This document shows, in pieces, positions 36,017 through 44,868 of a DNA stretch of 64,000 nucleotides; positions within the stretch are counted from its first letter, which is position 1; every line of letters starts with the position of its first letter. This DNA comes from an uncultured Gammaproteobacteria bacterium (lineage in GTDB: Bacteria; Pseudomonadota; Gammaproteobacteria; Steroidobacterales; Foliamicaceae). The stretch covers positions 889,191-953,190 of the forward strand of contig OX639965.1 in the NCBI GenBank assembly GCA_951828235.1, given 5' to 3'. The notes under the pieces were generated by a model, which worked only from the letters and a program-made list of their open reading frames with translations, did not search any database and was not told the origin of the DNA. A program made the position numbers and the translations under genes.

Positions 36017-37201
36017 TCAAGAGCCGAGTTGATGCACGGCGGCGCCCAGTTGCGCCGCCTCTTCTTCGCGCAGGTTAAGCGGGGGCATCAGGCGCAGCCA
36101 TTGGGGCAGCGCGCTGGTTCCTGCAAGAATGTCGGCGGCAAGCAGGTCGTCACGAACCTGCCGGGCCCCGCCGGCGCATTTCAGTCCCAGCAGCAGTCCG
36201 CGCCCCTCAATCTCCGTGACCGGATCTGCCACGCAGGTGGCGCGGATCTGCCGCTCACGCTCCGCGGCCTGCGCGGGAAGCTGTTCCTCCACCATTGCGT
36301 CCAAAACGGCCTCGATGGCCGCGCAGGCCAGCGGGCCGCCGCCGAAGGTCGTGCCCAGGTCGCCTCCCCCGAGCTGCGCGGCGCACTCCTCGCGCATCAG
36401 CAGCGCCGCGCAGGGCACGCCCGCACCCAGGGATTTCGCGACCGTGATCATGTCCGGCGCCACGCCCGAATGCGAGATGGCGAACGGCAGGCCGCTACGG
36501 CCCATACCGCACTGCACTTCATCGGCGATCAGAAGCGCGCCGTGCCTGTCGCAGGCTTTGCGCACCGCGCGCAAGAAGTCGTCGCTCAGAGCGTATGCGC
36601 CCGCCAGGCCCTGTATGGGCTCGAGAATGACGGCGGCGGTTTCGCGGTCGACATGCGAGGCCGCGGCCGCGGCATTGTCGCGGGGCGCAAAGGCCACTTC
36701 GAAAGGCGTGTTCGGAAACCCGTACCAACGCTCGCGCGCCCCCCAGGTCACCGCGCCGGCGGCCGCTGTGCGGCCATGAAAGCCATGTTCCAGGGCTACG
36801 ACGCGCGACCGCCCCGTAAGCTTGCAGGCCAGGCGCAGGGCATTTTCGTTCGCTTCGGCGCCTGAATTGACAAAGAACACCCGATCAAGCCCCGGCGGTG
36901 CGAACTGCGCCAGCTTGTCGGCGGCGCGCGCCCTGACGCGCAGCGCCACCGCGTTGCTGGCGAACAGCAGTTCGCCCGCCTGCCGCCGGATGGCTTGCAT
37001 AAGGCGCGGATGCCCGTAGCCGAGCGCGCACACCGCGTGTCCGCCGTACAAGTCCAGCAAACGGCGGCCATCAGCCAGGTTGAGGTAGGCGCCTTCGCCC
37101 GATACCACCTCAAAGGGAAACTGGGCGTACACCTGAGCCAAGTGCGCAGCCTCGGCGCTGCGCACGTCGCCGGACGCCGGCGTCCGCGCCTGGACGCTCA
37201 C
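36017..37201 (-). CDS. argD: N-acylornithine aminotransferase (ArgD type)
   Basis: 394 residues, class III PLP aminotransferase. Motifs: NSGAEANENALRLA, the pyridoxal-lysine region DMITVAKSLGAG, and GTTFGGGPLACAA. A GTG at 37201 overlaps the argC stop (GTGA), as at other joints of this operon; a GTG at 37207 is also possible. It makes N-acylornithine from the semialdehyde supplied by ArgC. Confidence 0.9.
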   Translation of the reverse strand: MSVQARTPASGDVRSAEAAHLAQVYAQFPFEVVSGEGAYLNLADGRRLLDLYGGHAVCALGYGHPRLMQAIRRQAGELLFASNAVALRVRARAADKLAQFAPPGLDRVFFVNSGAEANENALRLACKLTGRSRVVALEHGFHGRTAAAGAVTWGARERWYGFPNTPFEVAFAPRDNAAAAASHVDRETAAVILEPIQGLAGAYALSDDFLRAVRKACDRHGALLIADEVQCGMGRSGLPFAISHSGVAPDMITVAKSLGAGVPCAALLMREECAAQLGGGDLGTTFGGGPLACAAIEAVLDAMVEEQLPAQAAERERQIRATCVADPVTEIEGRGLLLGLKCAGGARQVRDDLLAADILAGTSALPQWLRLMPPLNLREEEAAQLGAAVHQLGS

Positions 37202-38247
37202 GTCCACGCCGGGCCCGCGGCCGCAAGGCCGGCGGTCTCCTCAAGCCCGTACAGGCGATTCATCCATTGCACGGCGCCGCCGGCCGCACCCTTGACGAGA
37301 TTGTCCAGAACCACGAACACCGCCGCTGAACCCCGGCTCTCCGTAACGCCAATGTGGGCATTGTTTCCGCCCACCACGTCCTTGAGTTTCGGCGGGCCGT
37401 CCATCACATGCACAAACGGCGCATCCGCATACGTGTCCGAAAAAGCCTCCACAAGCTGCGTCGCGTTGGCGGCTTGCTTGAGCCCGGCCTGCATCGTGAT
37501 GTAGATACCTCGGGCGAATGGCCCCGAGTGCGGCACGAAACGCAGGTCCGGCCGCACGCCGCTCACCGCCTCGCAAACGGCTTCAACTTCCGGTGCGTGC
37601 CGGTGCTTCAGGGGCCGATAGGCAAACATGTTGGAATGCCGGACCGGGTGATGAGTGGTCTTGAGGGGTGTCTTGCCGGCGCCCGTGCTGCCGGTAACGC
37701 CGCTGGCGAACAGGGGCGTGTCGGTGAGCCCGTAGCGCATCAGGGGCACCGACGCCAGCAGCAATGCGCTGGCGAAACAGCCGGGATGGCCGATATGCAA
37801 AGTGGCGGCCTCCGCGCGATGTTCGGGTAGGGCGCAGGAGAATGAGGGGAGCAATTCCGGTGCGCCGTGCGCCTGGCCGTAAACCTGCTCGTAGGCATCC
37901 GCGTCGGCGAAGCGAAAGTCCGCCGAGGCATCCACGATACGAACCCGGGCGCCCTGGTCGTCGGCCACTTTCAGCGCCGTCGCGATAAGCCCGGCGCTTG
38001 CGCCATGCGGAGCGCAGGAAAAAACCGCGCAGCGCTCGTCAAGCATCCCGCCCAGTTCAGAGAAGGGCCGAAAGCGAAAATCCGGCCAGATGCCCGTTAG
38101 GTTGGGAAAAACCGATTCCACCGCCTTGCCCGCGTTGCTTTCCGAAATCGCCGCCGCGATGCGGAAGTGCGGGTGACCGGCGAGTATGCGCAGCAGTTCG
38201 CCCGCCACGTACCCGGACGCGCCCAGGATTACGGCCGGAATGGTCAC
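37198..38247 (-). CDS. argC: N-acyl-gamma-glutamyl-phosphate reductase (ArgC)
   Basis: 349 residues. NADP-binding GASGYVAGELLRIL at the N-terminus and the catalytic Cys in HIGHPGCFASA. Reduces N-acylglutamyl phosphate to the semialdehyde. The start overlaps the stop of the P-loop gene upstream by four bases (ATGA). Length is normal for the family. Confidence 0.93.
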   Translation of the reverse strand: MTIPAVILGASGYVAGELLRILAGHPHFRIAAAISESNAGKAVESVFPNLTGIWPDFRFRPFSELGGMLDERCAVFSCAPHGASAGLIATALKVADDQGARVRIVDASADFRFADADAYEQVYGQAHGAPELLPSFSCALPEHRAEAATLHIGHPGCFASALLLASVPLMRYGLTDTPLFASGVTGSTGAGKTPLKTTHHPVRHSNMFAYRPLKHRHAPEVEAVCEAVSGVRPDLRFVPHSGPFARGIYITMQAGLKQAANATQLVEAFSDTYADAPFVHVMDGPPKLKDVVGGNNAHIGVTESRGSAAVFVVLDNLVKGAAGGAVQWMNRLYGLEETAGLAAAGPAWT

Positions 38248-39305
38248 AGCCGCCCCAGCGAGACGTTGCGGGCCACGAACTCGCCGAGCTCCGCGCCTTG
38301 CGTAATCGCGTTGTAGCCGGGCACGCCGACCCGCTGCCCCAGGATGTCCAGTCCCACCTGGTTGTCTGTTGCCGGACCGGTAACGGCGGCTACGTCAATC
38401 CCGTACAGTTCCTTCAGCAGCCGCGCTCCGCCCCAGGCGGCGACCGGATCGCTGGCGCAAAGCAGCAGGCAGGTAATGGACGACCGTATCCCCTCGTCTG
38501 CGAGGATGGCCTGCACACCGTAGGCGCCGAGTATGCCGTCGCCCAACTCGAACAGGATCACGTCGGGCGCAGCTTCAGCCATTTGCCGGAGCATGGAACG
38601 CACCAGGGACGGCGCGTTCTCCGGAGAGGTGCTCACGACCCCGAAATCCGTGAAGATCGCGGTATTGCGCGCGCCCGCGTCCTCCATGGCCAGTATGTCG
38701 CGGCGCAGCGATACCCCGGTGGCCTTGAAGGCGTCGACCACGTAGCCCTCGTGCCGCAGCTTGCCGATAATCGCGCAGGCCGCCGCGGTCTTCCCGGAAT
38801 TCATGCAGGTGCCGGCGAGGGCCACAACCGGCACGCCCCCCAGATTCAGCTGGCCCGGGCGTTCGCCATCCACCGGCTGCCCGCCTACCCGCGCCGGCAC
38901 GCCTACGCGTTCACCCAGGTACGGGAACTCCAGCACAACTCCCAGCACGCGCACGTCGAAAGGCGAGCCCATGGTGGCGTTAACGGAGTCGCACGCGCCT
39001 ATCACGCCGCCTATGTTGAGCAACTGCAGGACATCGCCGCGCTCCACGGTCTTAGGCAGATGACCGGAATACCCGAACAGGGCCTTTCGATGGCCCAGTG
39101 CGCCCACCACGATGTCGCCGCTGCGCACCCGCGCCATGCGGCCGCTGGCAAGTTCCAGCCGGTTATACGAAGACTTTTCGTTCAGGACTTCCACCGCCAC
39201 GATCACGCCTTCCTCGCTGGGAATGCTCTGGCCCACGCGTAATTCGCGTCCCAGGTCCAGGCCTGAGGCGACCGAGGAGACCTTGTCAACCACTACGCTA
39301 CGCAT
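38244..39305 (-). CDS. P-loop NTPase of unknown function in the arginine operon
   Basis: 353 residues from ATG 39305, which overlaps the argG stop; a GTG at 39314 is the alternative. The N-terminal ~150 residues are uncharacterised. A Walker A loop, GTCMNSGKT, precedes a Rossmann-like domain with strands VILFELGDG and ITCLLLCAS, recalling DUF1611/BioD/MobB-type P-loop proteins. It lies between argG and argC with overlaps on both sides, so it is almost certainly translated with the arginine enzymes. No known arginine step is assigned to it. It could be a chaperone, ligase or regulator; a missing pathway activity (such as N-acyl transfer or deacylation) is possible but not supported by the fold. 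Confidence 0.75.
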   Translation of the reverse strand: MRSVVVDKVSSVASGLDLGRELRVGQSIPSEEGVIVAVEVLNEKSSYNRLELASGRMARVRSGDIVVGALGHRKALFGYSGHLPKTVERGDVLQLLNIGGVIGACDSVNATMGSPFDVRVLGVVLEFPYLGERVGVPARVGGQPVDGERPGQLNLGGVPVVALAGTCMNSGKTAAACAIIGKLRHEGYVVDAFKATGVSLRRDILAMEDAGARNTAIFTDFGVVSTSPENAPSLVRSMLRQMAEAAPDVILFELGDGILGAYGVQAILADEGIRSSITCLLLCASDPVAAWGGARLLKELYGIDVAAVTGPATDNQVGLDILGQRVGVPGYNAITQGAELGEFVARNVSLGRL

Positions 39306-40524
39306 CGCTGTCACCGCTTTCCGCCGAAGCCGCCACGCGACTGTGCAACATACCGGGCAGCGCCATGACCCGGGCAGCTCCCAGCGCGTCGCGGGGCGAC
39401 CATTCCCCTGCGGTTTCCCCGTACACGCCCCGGCTGGCGGCCAGCAGCGAATGAGGCGATTCGACGCCGCGAACCCAGACCGCTCCCGGCCGCAGCGTCA
39501 GGCGCACGCGGCCCGAAACCCGCTCCTGGGAACTGTCGAAGAAAGCCTCGATGTTCCGGCAGACCGGGTCGAGGTGTTTGCCCTCGTGAACCAGGTCGCC
39601 GTAGACGGCCGCCAGCGTGTCCTTGAGCCGCATCTGTCCCGCGCCCAGCGTGAGTTTTTCCAGTTCGCGATGCGCGCACAGGAGAATTTCCGCGGCCGGC
39701 GCTTCGTAGGCCACCCGGCCCTTGGAGCCGAGAACGGTGTCGCCCAGATGAATGCCCCGTCCTATCCCGAAACGCCCTCCGGCGGCTTCGAGCGTCTCGA
39801 TCAGTTCCACGGGCCGCATGGCTTCGCCGTCCCAGGCAACCGGCAGGCCCGCTTCGAACTCCAGTTCATGCGTCTCTTCCGGAAGCGAATTCTCCAGCGC
39901 CCCCGCCGACAGCACCCACGCCGATTCCGGTATGGAGTCGCCGGAAGTCAGGGTCTCGCGGCCACCGATGGTCACGCCCCACAGCCCCCGGTTGATCGAG
40001 TAATCGCCGGCGGCGGGAAGCGGAGGTGCGCCGTGGTCGGACAGGTAGGCGCCTTGCTCGCTGCGCTGCAAGGACTCATCGCGCACCGGGGCCAGCACGG
40101 TGATTTCGGGAGCCAGCGCGCGCATGGCCATTTCGAAACGGAACTGATCGTTGCCTGCCGCGGTGCAGCCGTGCGCCACGGTATCGCTGCCCTGCTCCCG
40201 CGCGGTGCGGGCCAGGATCGCCGCCTGCACTCCCCGCTCGGCGCCCACGCACAGCGGATAGGTATGCCCGCGTCGCACGTTGCCGGCAATGAGATGGCGG
40301 ATCACTTCGTCGAAGAATTGCGGGCGCGCTTCCACCAGCAGATGCCGTTCGGCGCCCAGCGCCAATGCCCGGCGCTCAAGCGATTCGGCCTGCCCGGAAT
40401 CGATGCCGCCGGTATTGACCGTCAGCGTCACCACCGGGCGCCGATACTTCTCGCTCAGCCAGGGCACGCAAAACGAAGTATCCAGTCCGCCGGAATAAGC
40501 CAGCACGATGGGAGAAGCGCTCAT
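39298..40524 (-). CDS. argG: Argininosuccinate synthase
   Basis: 408 residues from ATG 40524; a longer frame to 40818 is an antisense extension through argR and not used. ATP-pyrophosphatase loop AYSGGLDTS at residues 8-16, then GCTAAGNDQFRFE and RGIHLGDTVLGSKGR. Joins citrulline and aspartate. In an N-acyl pathway citrulline must first be freed from N-acylcitrulline, so a deacylase is needed; none is in this operon. Confidence 0.93.
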   Translation of the reverse strand: MSASPIVLAYSGGLDTSFCVPWLSEKYRRPVVTLTVNTGGIDSGQAESLERRALALGAERHLLVEARPQFFDEVIRHLIAGNVRRGHTYPLCVGAERGVQAAILARTAREQGSDTVAHGCTAAGNDQFRFEMAMRALAPEITVLAPVRDESLQRSEQGAYLSDHGAPPLPAAGDYSINRGLWGVTIGGRETLTSGDSIPESAWVLSAGALENSLPEETHELEFEAGLPVAWDGEAMRPVELIETLEAAGGRFGIGRGIHLGDTVLGSKGRVAYEAPAAEILLCAHRELEKLTLGAGQMRLKDTLAAVYGDLVHEGKHLDPVCRNIEAFFDSSQERVSGRVRLTLRPGAVWVRGVESPHSLLAASRGVYGETAGEWSPRDALGAARVMALPGMLHSRVAASAESGDSDA

Positions 40525-40549
40525 GGGTGGTTGCCTGGTTGCCTCGGGT

Positions 40550-41008
40550 TCAGGAAGAAGCCGCGGCCATTTCGCGGCGCAGGCGCGCCAGCAATAACCG
40601 CTGTTCGTCGCGGTTGCGGGTGGCGACGAAGATCGTGTCGTCCCCGGCCACTGTCGCCACAATCTCGGGCCAGCCGCAACGATCGAGAAAAAGCGCAATC
40701 CGCTGGGCCGCGCCGGTCGCGGTGCGCACGATCGCAAGGTTCGGCCCGGCATTGGCCAGGCCGCGCGCATAAGCCGCCAGCATTTGCCGGTCCCCTTCGG
40801 AAATATCCGAGAAGGCAACGGAGTACGCGCGCCCCCGCTTGATTGCGCCGATTACCGACAGGTCACGGCTTATGCAGGACTGAGTAACGCGTATTCCGCG
40901 CTCCGCCAGCAACCGGCCGAGCTGCGCCTGGCTGGCCACGGACTGACCCTGGATGATGTCCGTAATGACCTCGTGGCGGTGGGCCATATTGTCCGTGCCG
41001 GCAGGCAT
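40550..41008 (-). CDS. argR: Arginine repressor ArgR
   Basis: 152 residues from ATG 41008, or 145 from ATG 40987. N-terminal winged helix (RHEVITDIIQGQSVASQAQLGRLLAERGIRVTQSCISRDLS) with the ArgR pattern VTQxxxSRDL, and C-terminal arginine-binding/oligomerisation domain with GDDTIFVATR. It is the first gene of the operon, so the repressor is probably made together with the genes it controls. A candidate operator lies directly upstream. Confidence 0.92.
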   Translation of the reverse strand: MPAGTDNMAHRHEVITDIIQGQSVASQAQLGRLLAERGIRVTQSCISRDLSVIGAIKRGRAYSVAFSDISEGDRQMLAAYARGLANAGPNLAIVRTATGAAQRIALFLDRCGWPEIVATVAGDDTIFVATRNRDEQRLLLARLRREMAAASS

Positions 41009-41014
41009 AACATG

Positions 41015-41032
41015 CTCATAAATAATAGTGAG
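41015..41032. promoter_or_regulatory. Candidate ArgR operator
   Basis: An 18-bp imperfect palindrome with outer halves CTCA and TGAG and an AT-rich centre, placed 7 bases upstream of the argR start. Its size and AT-rich core resemble ARG boxes, but the core bases do not match the E. coli consensus closely. Autoregulation of the operon is plausible. The surrounding ~100 bases are AT-rich and divergent to the YadG gene. Confidence 0.35.
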
Positions 41033-41128
41033 AGCGCATATTATGCATACAAATTCGCGTGGCGCAACCCCGGGAGGGCGGCACTCCCCACTTTCCTTTG
41101 CCGGACGCGCGCTGCACAATGGGCGGCC

Positions 41129-42103
41129 GTGGACGCACTCTCGCTCAAAGGACTCGCCAAGGTCTACCCCACCGGCGTGGAGGCGCTCAAGGGCATCGAT
41201 CTCACCGTGCGCGAGGGCGAATTCTATGCGCTTTTGGGTCCCAACGGCGCGGGCAAGACCACGGCCATCGGAATCATCACCACGCTGGTCAACAAGACCG
41301 CAGGCAAGGTCCATGTGTTTGGCCACGATCTCGATACGGCCCCGGCTGCAGTAAAGAAATGCATAGGCGTGACTCCGCAGGAAGCCAACCTCAACATGTT
41401 CGAAAAGCTGATGCCCACGATGATGCACCAGGCCGGCTACTTCGGCCTGGCCCCGCGACAGGCCCGGCGCAACGCGGAGAAATGTCTCAAGGCGGTGCGC
41501 CTCTGGGATGAGCGCAACATGCTGGCGAGGACCCTCTCCGGCGGCATGAAGCGGCGCCTGATGATCGCCCGGGCGATGGTGCACGATCCGCAACTGCTGA
41601 TCCTGGATGAACCCACGGCAGGCGTGGACATCGAGATCCGCCGCTCCATGTGGGACCTGCTGCGGGAAATCAACGAGCGGGGAGTCACCATCATCCTTAC
41701 CACCCATTACCTCGAGGAGGCCGAACACCTTTGCCGCCGCATCGCGATACTCGACCAGGGAGAAATCGTGGTCGAGGACCGCATGGAGCGCGTGTTGAGG
41801 CAGTTGCCGGAACAGCACTTTGTGATTTCATTGCAGCAGCCGGCCAGCCCAGGTCAGAAGTTCGCCGGCTTCCAGGTTCACTGGCGCAGCCGTTATGAAC
41901 TGGAGGTTGAAGTTCCGGCGGCGCGCAGTCTCAACGAGTTCTTCGAGTTGCTGAATGCCGCGGGCATACAGGTGCTGAGCATTCGTCACAAGACCAATCG
42001 GCTGGAAGAACTGTTCGTCCGCCTGACCATGCCCGACCTTCCCAAGCTGCCCGACCGCGAACCCGAGGCAGACCTCGAGCAGCCTGACGCGGCGAAGGCC
42101 TAG
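41129..42103 (+). CDS. ABC transporter ATPase, YadG-like, without adjacent permease
   Basis: 324 residues from GTG 41129, where recognisable sequence begins. Nearly colinear with E. coli YadG: ALKGIDLTVREGEFYALLGPNGAGKTT (Walker A), LARTLSGGMKRRLMIARAM (signature), LLILDEPTAGVDIEIRRSMW (Walker B) and the C-terminal ANRLEELFV-like TNRLEELFVRLT. YadG works with the ABC-2 permease YadH, normally encoded next to it. Here the downstream neighbour is convergent ftsX, so the partner must be elsewhere. No clear ribosome site precedes the GTG. Confidence 0.88.
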   Translation: MDALSLKGLAKVYPTGVEALKGIDLTVREGEFYALLGPNGAGKTTAIGIITTLVNKTAGKVHVFGHDLDTAPAAVKKCIGVTPQEANLNMFEKLMPTMMHQAGYFGLAPRQARRNAEKCLKAVRLWDERNMLARTLSGGMKRRLMIARAMVHDPQLLILDEPTAGVDIEIRRSMWDLLREINERGVTIILTTHYLEEAEHLCRRIAILDQGEIVVEDRMERVLRQLPEQHFVISLQQPASPGQKFAGFQVHWRSRYELEVEVPAARSLNEFFELLNAAGIQVLSIRHKTNRLEELFVRLTMPDLPKLPDREPEADLEQPDAAKA

Positions 42104-42122
42104 TGCCGCGTCGGACGCCTGG

Positions 42123-43034
42123 CTATTCGATGGTTCGCAGCTGTCCGGCCACCGCCCGCCATGCGCCCAGCCATCCGGTAAGCGCGCCTACCCCCAGGAT
42201 CAGCAATTCCTGCCGCCAGGACGCTCCGCTCAGGACTCGATCGCTCTCGTAAAGAGTCATCAGGTCGGCGAAGGGACCGCCCAGTGTCCACAGGCCCAGA
42301 CGCACCAGCAGGACCGCCACCAGGCCTCCGCCCAGACCGTACCAGAACCCCTGGTAGAGGAACGGCCGGCGCATGTAGCCGCGGCTGGCGCCCAGCAGTG
42401 ACATCACCTCGACGGCGTCGCGCTGCCGCTGCACTTCAAGCCTGACCGTGTTGCCGATGATGACGACAAGCGCCACCAGGACCACGACCAGGATCAACAG
42501 CATTGCCTGAGCGGCCAATGCGAGTATGGCGCTTATCCTTTGCAGCCATTGCGTGTCGGCCCGCACCTGTTCCACTTCCTCAAGCGTCGCCGCAGTGTCC
42601 TGCAGGGCCAGGAACTCGCTTTCCGAGGCGCCCGGCGCCGGCGAAACGACCAGTGTCCAGGGCAGGGGGTTTCCCTCCAGGGTCTCGATCGCCGGGGCAA
42701 ACTCGCCGCGGCCTTCCATGATCGCAAGGGCCTCCTTGGGGCTGATTCGACGCACCGCTCCGACGGCGGGATTGCGCTCAAGGTCACCGGCCAGTTGCTC
42801 GGCCACCGCAACGCTTACGTTCGGCTTGAGGTAGATCGAGAACGAGCGCGCCTCGCCCCAGGCCGCCGCCAGGCCTTCCATGTTCTGCAACACTGCGCTA
42901 AGGCCCGCGGGCAGGGCCAGCGCCAGGCCGATCGCGGCCACCGTCATCAGGCTGCCCAAAGGCTGGCGGGCCAGCCGGGCGGCTTCCGAGCGGCAGCAGG
43001 TGAGGTGCCGGCCGAGGTAGCGCAGGGGATTCAT
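42123..43034 (-). CDS. ftsX: Cell division protein FtsX
   Basis: 303 residues, four membrane helices with a large periplasmic loop after the first. MTVAAIGLALALPAGLSAVL near the start, LKPNVSVAVAEQLAGDL in the loop, and GNTVRLEVQRQRDAVEVMSLLGAS before the last helices are typical. FtsX with FtsE controls septal peptidoglycan hydrolases. Its start overlaps the ftsE stop (ATGA). Confidence 0.93.
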   Translation of the reverse strand: MNPLRYLGRHLTCCRSEAARLARQPLGSLMTVAAIGLALALPAGLSAVLQNMEGLAAAWGEARSFSIYLKPNVSVAVAEQLAGDLERNPAVGAVRRISPKEALAIMEGRGEFAPAIETLEGNPLPWTLVVSPAPGASESEFLALQDTAATLEEVEQVRADTQWLQRISAILALAAQAMLLILVVVLVALVVIIGNTVRLEVQRQRDAVEVMSLLGASRGYMRRPFLYQGFWYGLGGGLVAVLLVRLGLWTLGGPFADLMTLYESDRVLSGASWRQELLILGVGALTGWLGAWRAVAGQLRTIE

Positions 43035-43699
43035 GACTGCAACGTGTCGGAGTCCACCCGGCCCTTGACCAGGCTGATTCGACGGGCGGGCAGCGATTCG
43101 ATCAGTCCGATATCGTGGGTGGCGACCAGCGCGGTCACGCCGTAGCCCACCAGACGCCGAAACAGCTTCATCACCTCGCGCGACAGTTCGGGATCCAGGT
43201 TGCCTGTCGGCTCGTCGGCAACCAGCAGTTCCGGCCGGTTCACCACCGCCCGGGCAATGCCCAGACGTTGCTGTTCTCCCTGTGACAGCAGCCTGGGAAA
43301 CTTGCGGGCGCTTCTGAGCAGTCCCACGGAATCGAGCGCCGCCTCGGTCCGGCGGCGCACCTCGCGCGGACCCAGGCCGGAAATATGCAGCGGCAGGGCG
43401 ACGTTGTCGTACGCGCTTCGATCCTCCAACAGGAGGTTGTTCTGGTAAACGATGCCGATGCTGCGCCGGTGATTGCAAACGGCACGCCGCCTCAGCCGTC
43501 CCACGTTGCGGCCCAGAACGAACACCTGGCCCCTGGTGGGCCGCTCGATGGCCGCCAGCAGCTTGATCAGGGTGGTCTTTCCCGCGCCCGACGGCCCGGT
43601 CAGGTAGGTGAATTCGCCCGACTCGACGGAAAGGCTGACCTCCGACAATGCTTCCGCGCCGCCACCGTAGCGCATAGTTACTTCCTGAAGGCGAATCAT
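43031..43699 (-). CDS. ftsE: Cell division ATP-binding protein FtsE
   Basis: 222 residues. Walker A GPSGAGKTT, Walker B LLVADEPTGNLD. The signature loop reads LSQGEQQRLGIARA; most FtsE and ABC proteins have LSGGEQQ, so one Gly is replaced by Gln. The Q-loop region is YQNNLLL. It is the first gene of an ftsEX pair; ftsY is not adjacent as it is in E. coli. Confidence 0.93.
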   Translation of the reverse strand: MIRLQEVTMRYGGGAEALSEVSLSVESGEFTYLTGPSGAGKTTLIKLLAAIERPTRGQVFVLGRNVGRLRRRAVCNHRRSIGIVYQNNLLLEDRSAYDNVALPLHISGLGPREVRRRTEAALDSVGLLRSARKFPRLLSQGEQQRLGIARAVVNRPELLVADEPTGNLDPELSREVMKLFRRLVGYGVTALVATHDIGLIESLPARRISLVKGRVDSDTLQS

Positions 43700-43771
43700 G
43701 GACCTGCTGTCTGCCCCGCCGGTGCCTTTGCTTCAACAGCGGGCCGGCGCGCGAAATGATACTCTCGCGCC

Positions 43772-44368
43772 ATGCCGGCAGAGGGGAATCGCAGAGTGGT
43801 AACAGGCCCCAGGCGCCGGGGCCGCGTTCGAATCGCAGGCGGAAGTCTTCGCGGGCGGCTGCTCGAAGTGCCGCCGAACGCGCGGCCCACGCCCGTGCGC
43901 GCGCGCGAGACCCTGTTCGATTGGCTCGCGCCGGTGGTCCGCGGGGCGCATTGCCTGGACCTGTTCGCCGGCGCCGGCGCGCTGGGTCTGGAGGCGCTGT
44001 CGCGCGGCGCGGCTCATTGCGTGTTCGTGGAGTCGCAGCGCACCGTCGCCGGGATGCTGCGCCGGGTCGTTAACGAATGGCAGGTGGCCGGCCATGTCGA
44101 ACTGGCCGATGCCGTCCGCTGGCTTGAGAAACCCGACGGGCGCAGGCGCATGGACATCGTGTTCATGGATCCCCCGTTCGGAAGCGGGCTTGCGGCCCGC
44201 TGCTGTAAACTGCTTGCCCGTAACGGGTGGCTTGCGGACAATTGCCGCTTGTACATCGAAGCCGGCAAGCGCGACCCGTTGACTGAACTACCCTTGGAAC
44301 TGGGAATCCTGCGCGAGAAAGTTGTTGGAGACGTACGCATGATGCTGGCCGGCCGGAAAGGAACATGA
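43772..44368 (+). CDS. rsmD: 16S rRNA (guanine-966 N2)-methyltransferase RsmD
   Basis: 198 residues. RIAGGSLRGRLLEVP at the N-terminus, SAM-binding DLFAGAGALGLEALSRGA and catalytic FMDPPF. Methylates G966 of 16S rRNA. Divergent from ftsE; the end overlaps coaD by four bases, as is often seen in gammaproteobacteria. Confidence 0.95.
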   Translation: MPAEGNRRVVTGPRRRGRVRIAGGSLRGRLLEVPPNARPTPVRARETLFDWLAPVVRGAHCLDLFAGAGALGLEALSRGAAHCVFVESQRTVAGMLRRVVNEWQVAGHVELADAVRWLEKPDGRRRMDIVFMDPPFGSGLAARCCKLLARNGWLADNCRLYIEAGKRDPLTELPLELGILREKVVGDVRMMLAGRKGT

Positions 44369-44868
44369 ACGCCAGGCGGAGCAATGCGGGCACGCGGCGG
44401 GGAATCATGTACCCCGGCACCTTTGACCCCATTACCAACGGCCATTGCGACCTGGTAAGCCGCGCCGCCAGACTGTTCGACGAGGTCGTCGTGGCGGTGG
44501 CCGCGAGTCCCTCGAAATCGCCGATGTTCGACCTTGAAACCCGAATCCGCCTGGCCACCGAAGCGCTGGCCGACGTACCCGGGGCGCGCATCGACGGATA
44601 CGAGGGTCTGACGGTGGAATATGCGCGCGCCAACGGGCTTCATGCAATCCTTCGCGGCTTGCGCGCGGTCAGCGACTTCGAGCACGAATTTCAACTCGCC
44701 AGCATGAACCGGCGCCTGGACCCCTCGATTGAAACGGTTTACCTGACACCCTCCGAGAGTTTCGCCCATGTCTCCTCAACACTGGTCCGGGAAATCGCGG
44801 GCATGGGCGGCGACGTATCAAATTTTGTTCATCCATCTGTAGTGACTGCGCTTAAGGAGTCTCGGTAA
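44365..44868 (+). CDS. coaD: Phosphopantetheine adenylyltransferase
   Basis: 167 residues. YPGTFDPITNGHCDLV contains the nucleotidyltransferase (T/H)xGH motif; the second motif is HVSSTLVREIA. Makes dephospho-CoA. Its stop overlaps the ggt start by one base (TAATG). Confidence 0.96.
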   Translation: MNARRSNAGTRRGIMYPGTFDPITNGHCDLVSRAARLFDEVVVAVAASPSKSPMFDLETRIRLATEALADVPGARIDGYEGLTVEYARANGLHAILRGLRAVSDFEHEFQLASMNRRLDPSIETVYLTPSESFAHVSSTLVREIAGMGGDVSNFVHPSVVTALKESR

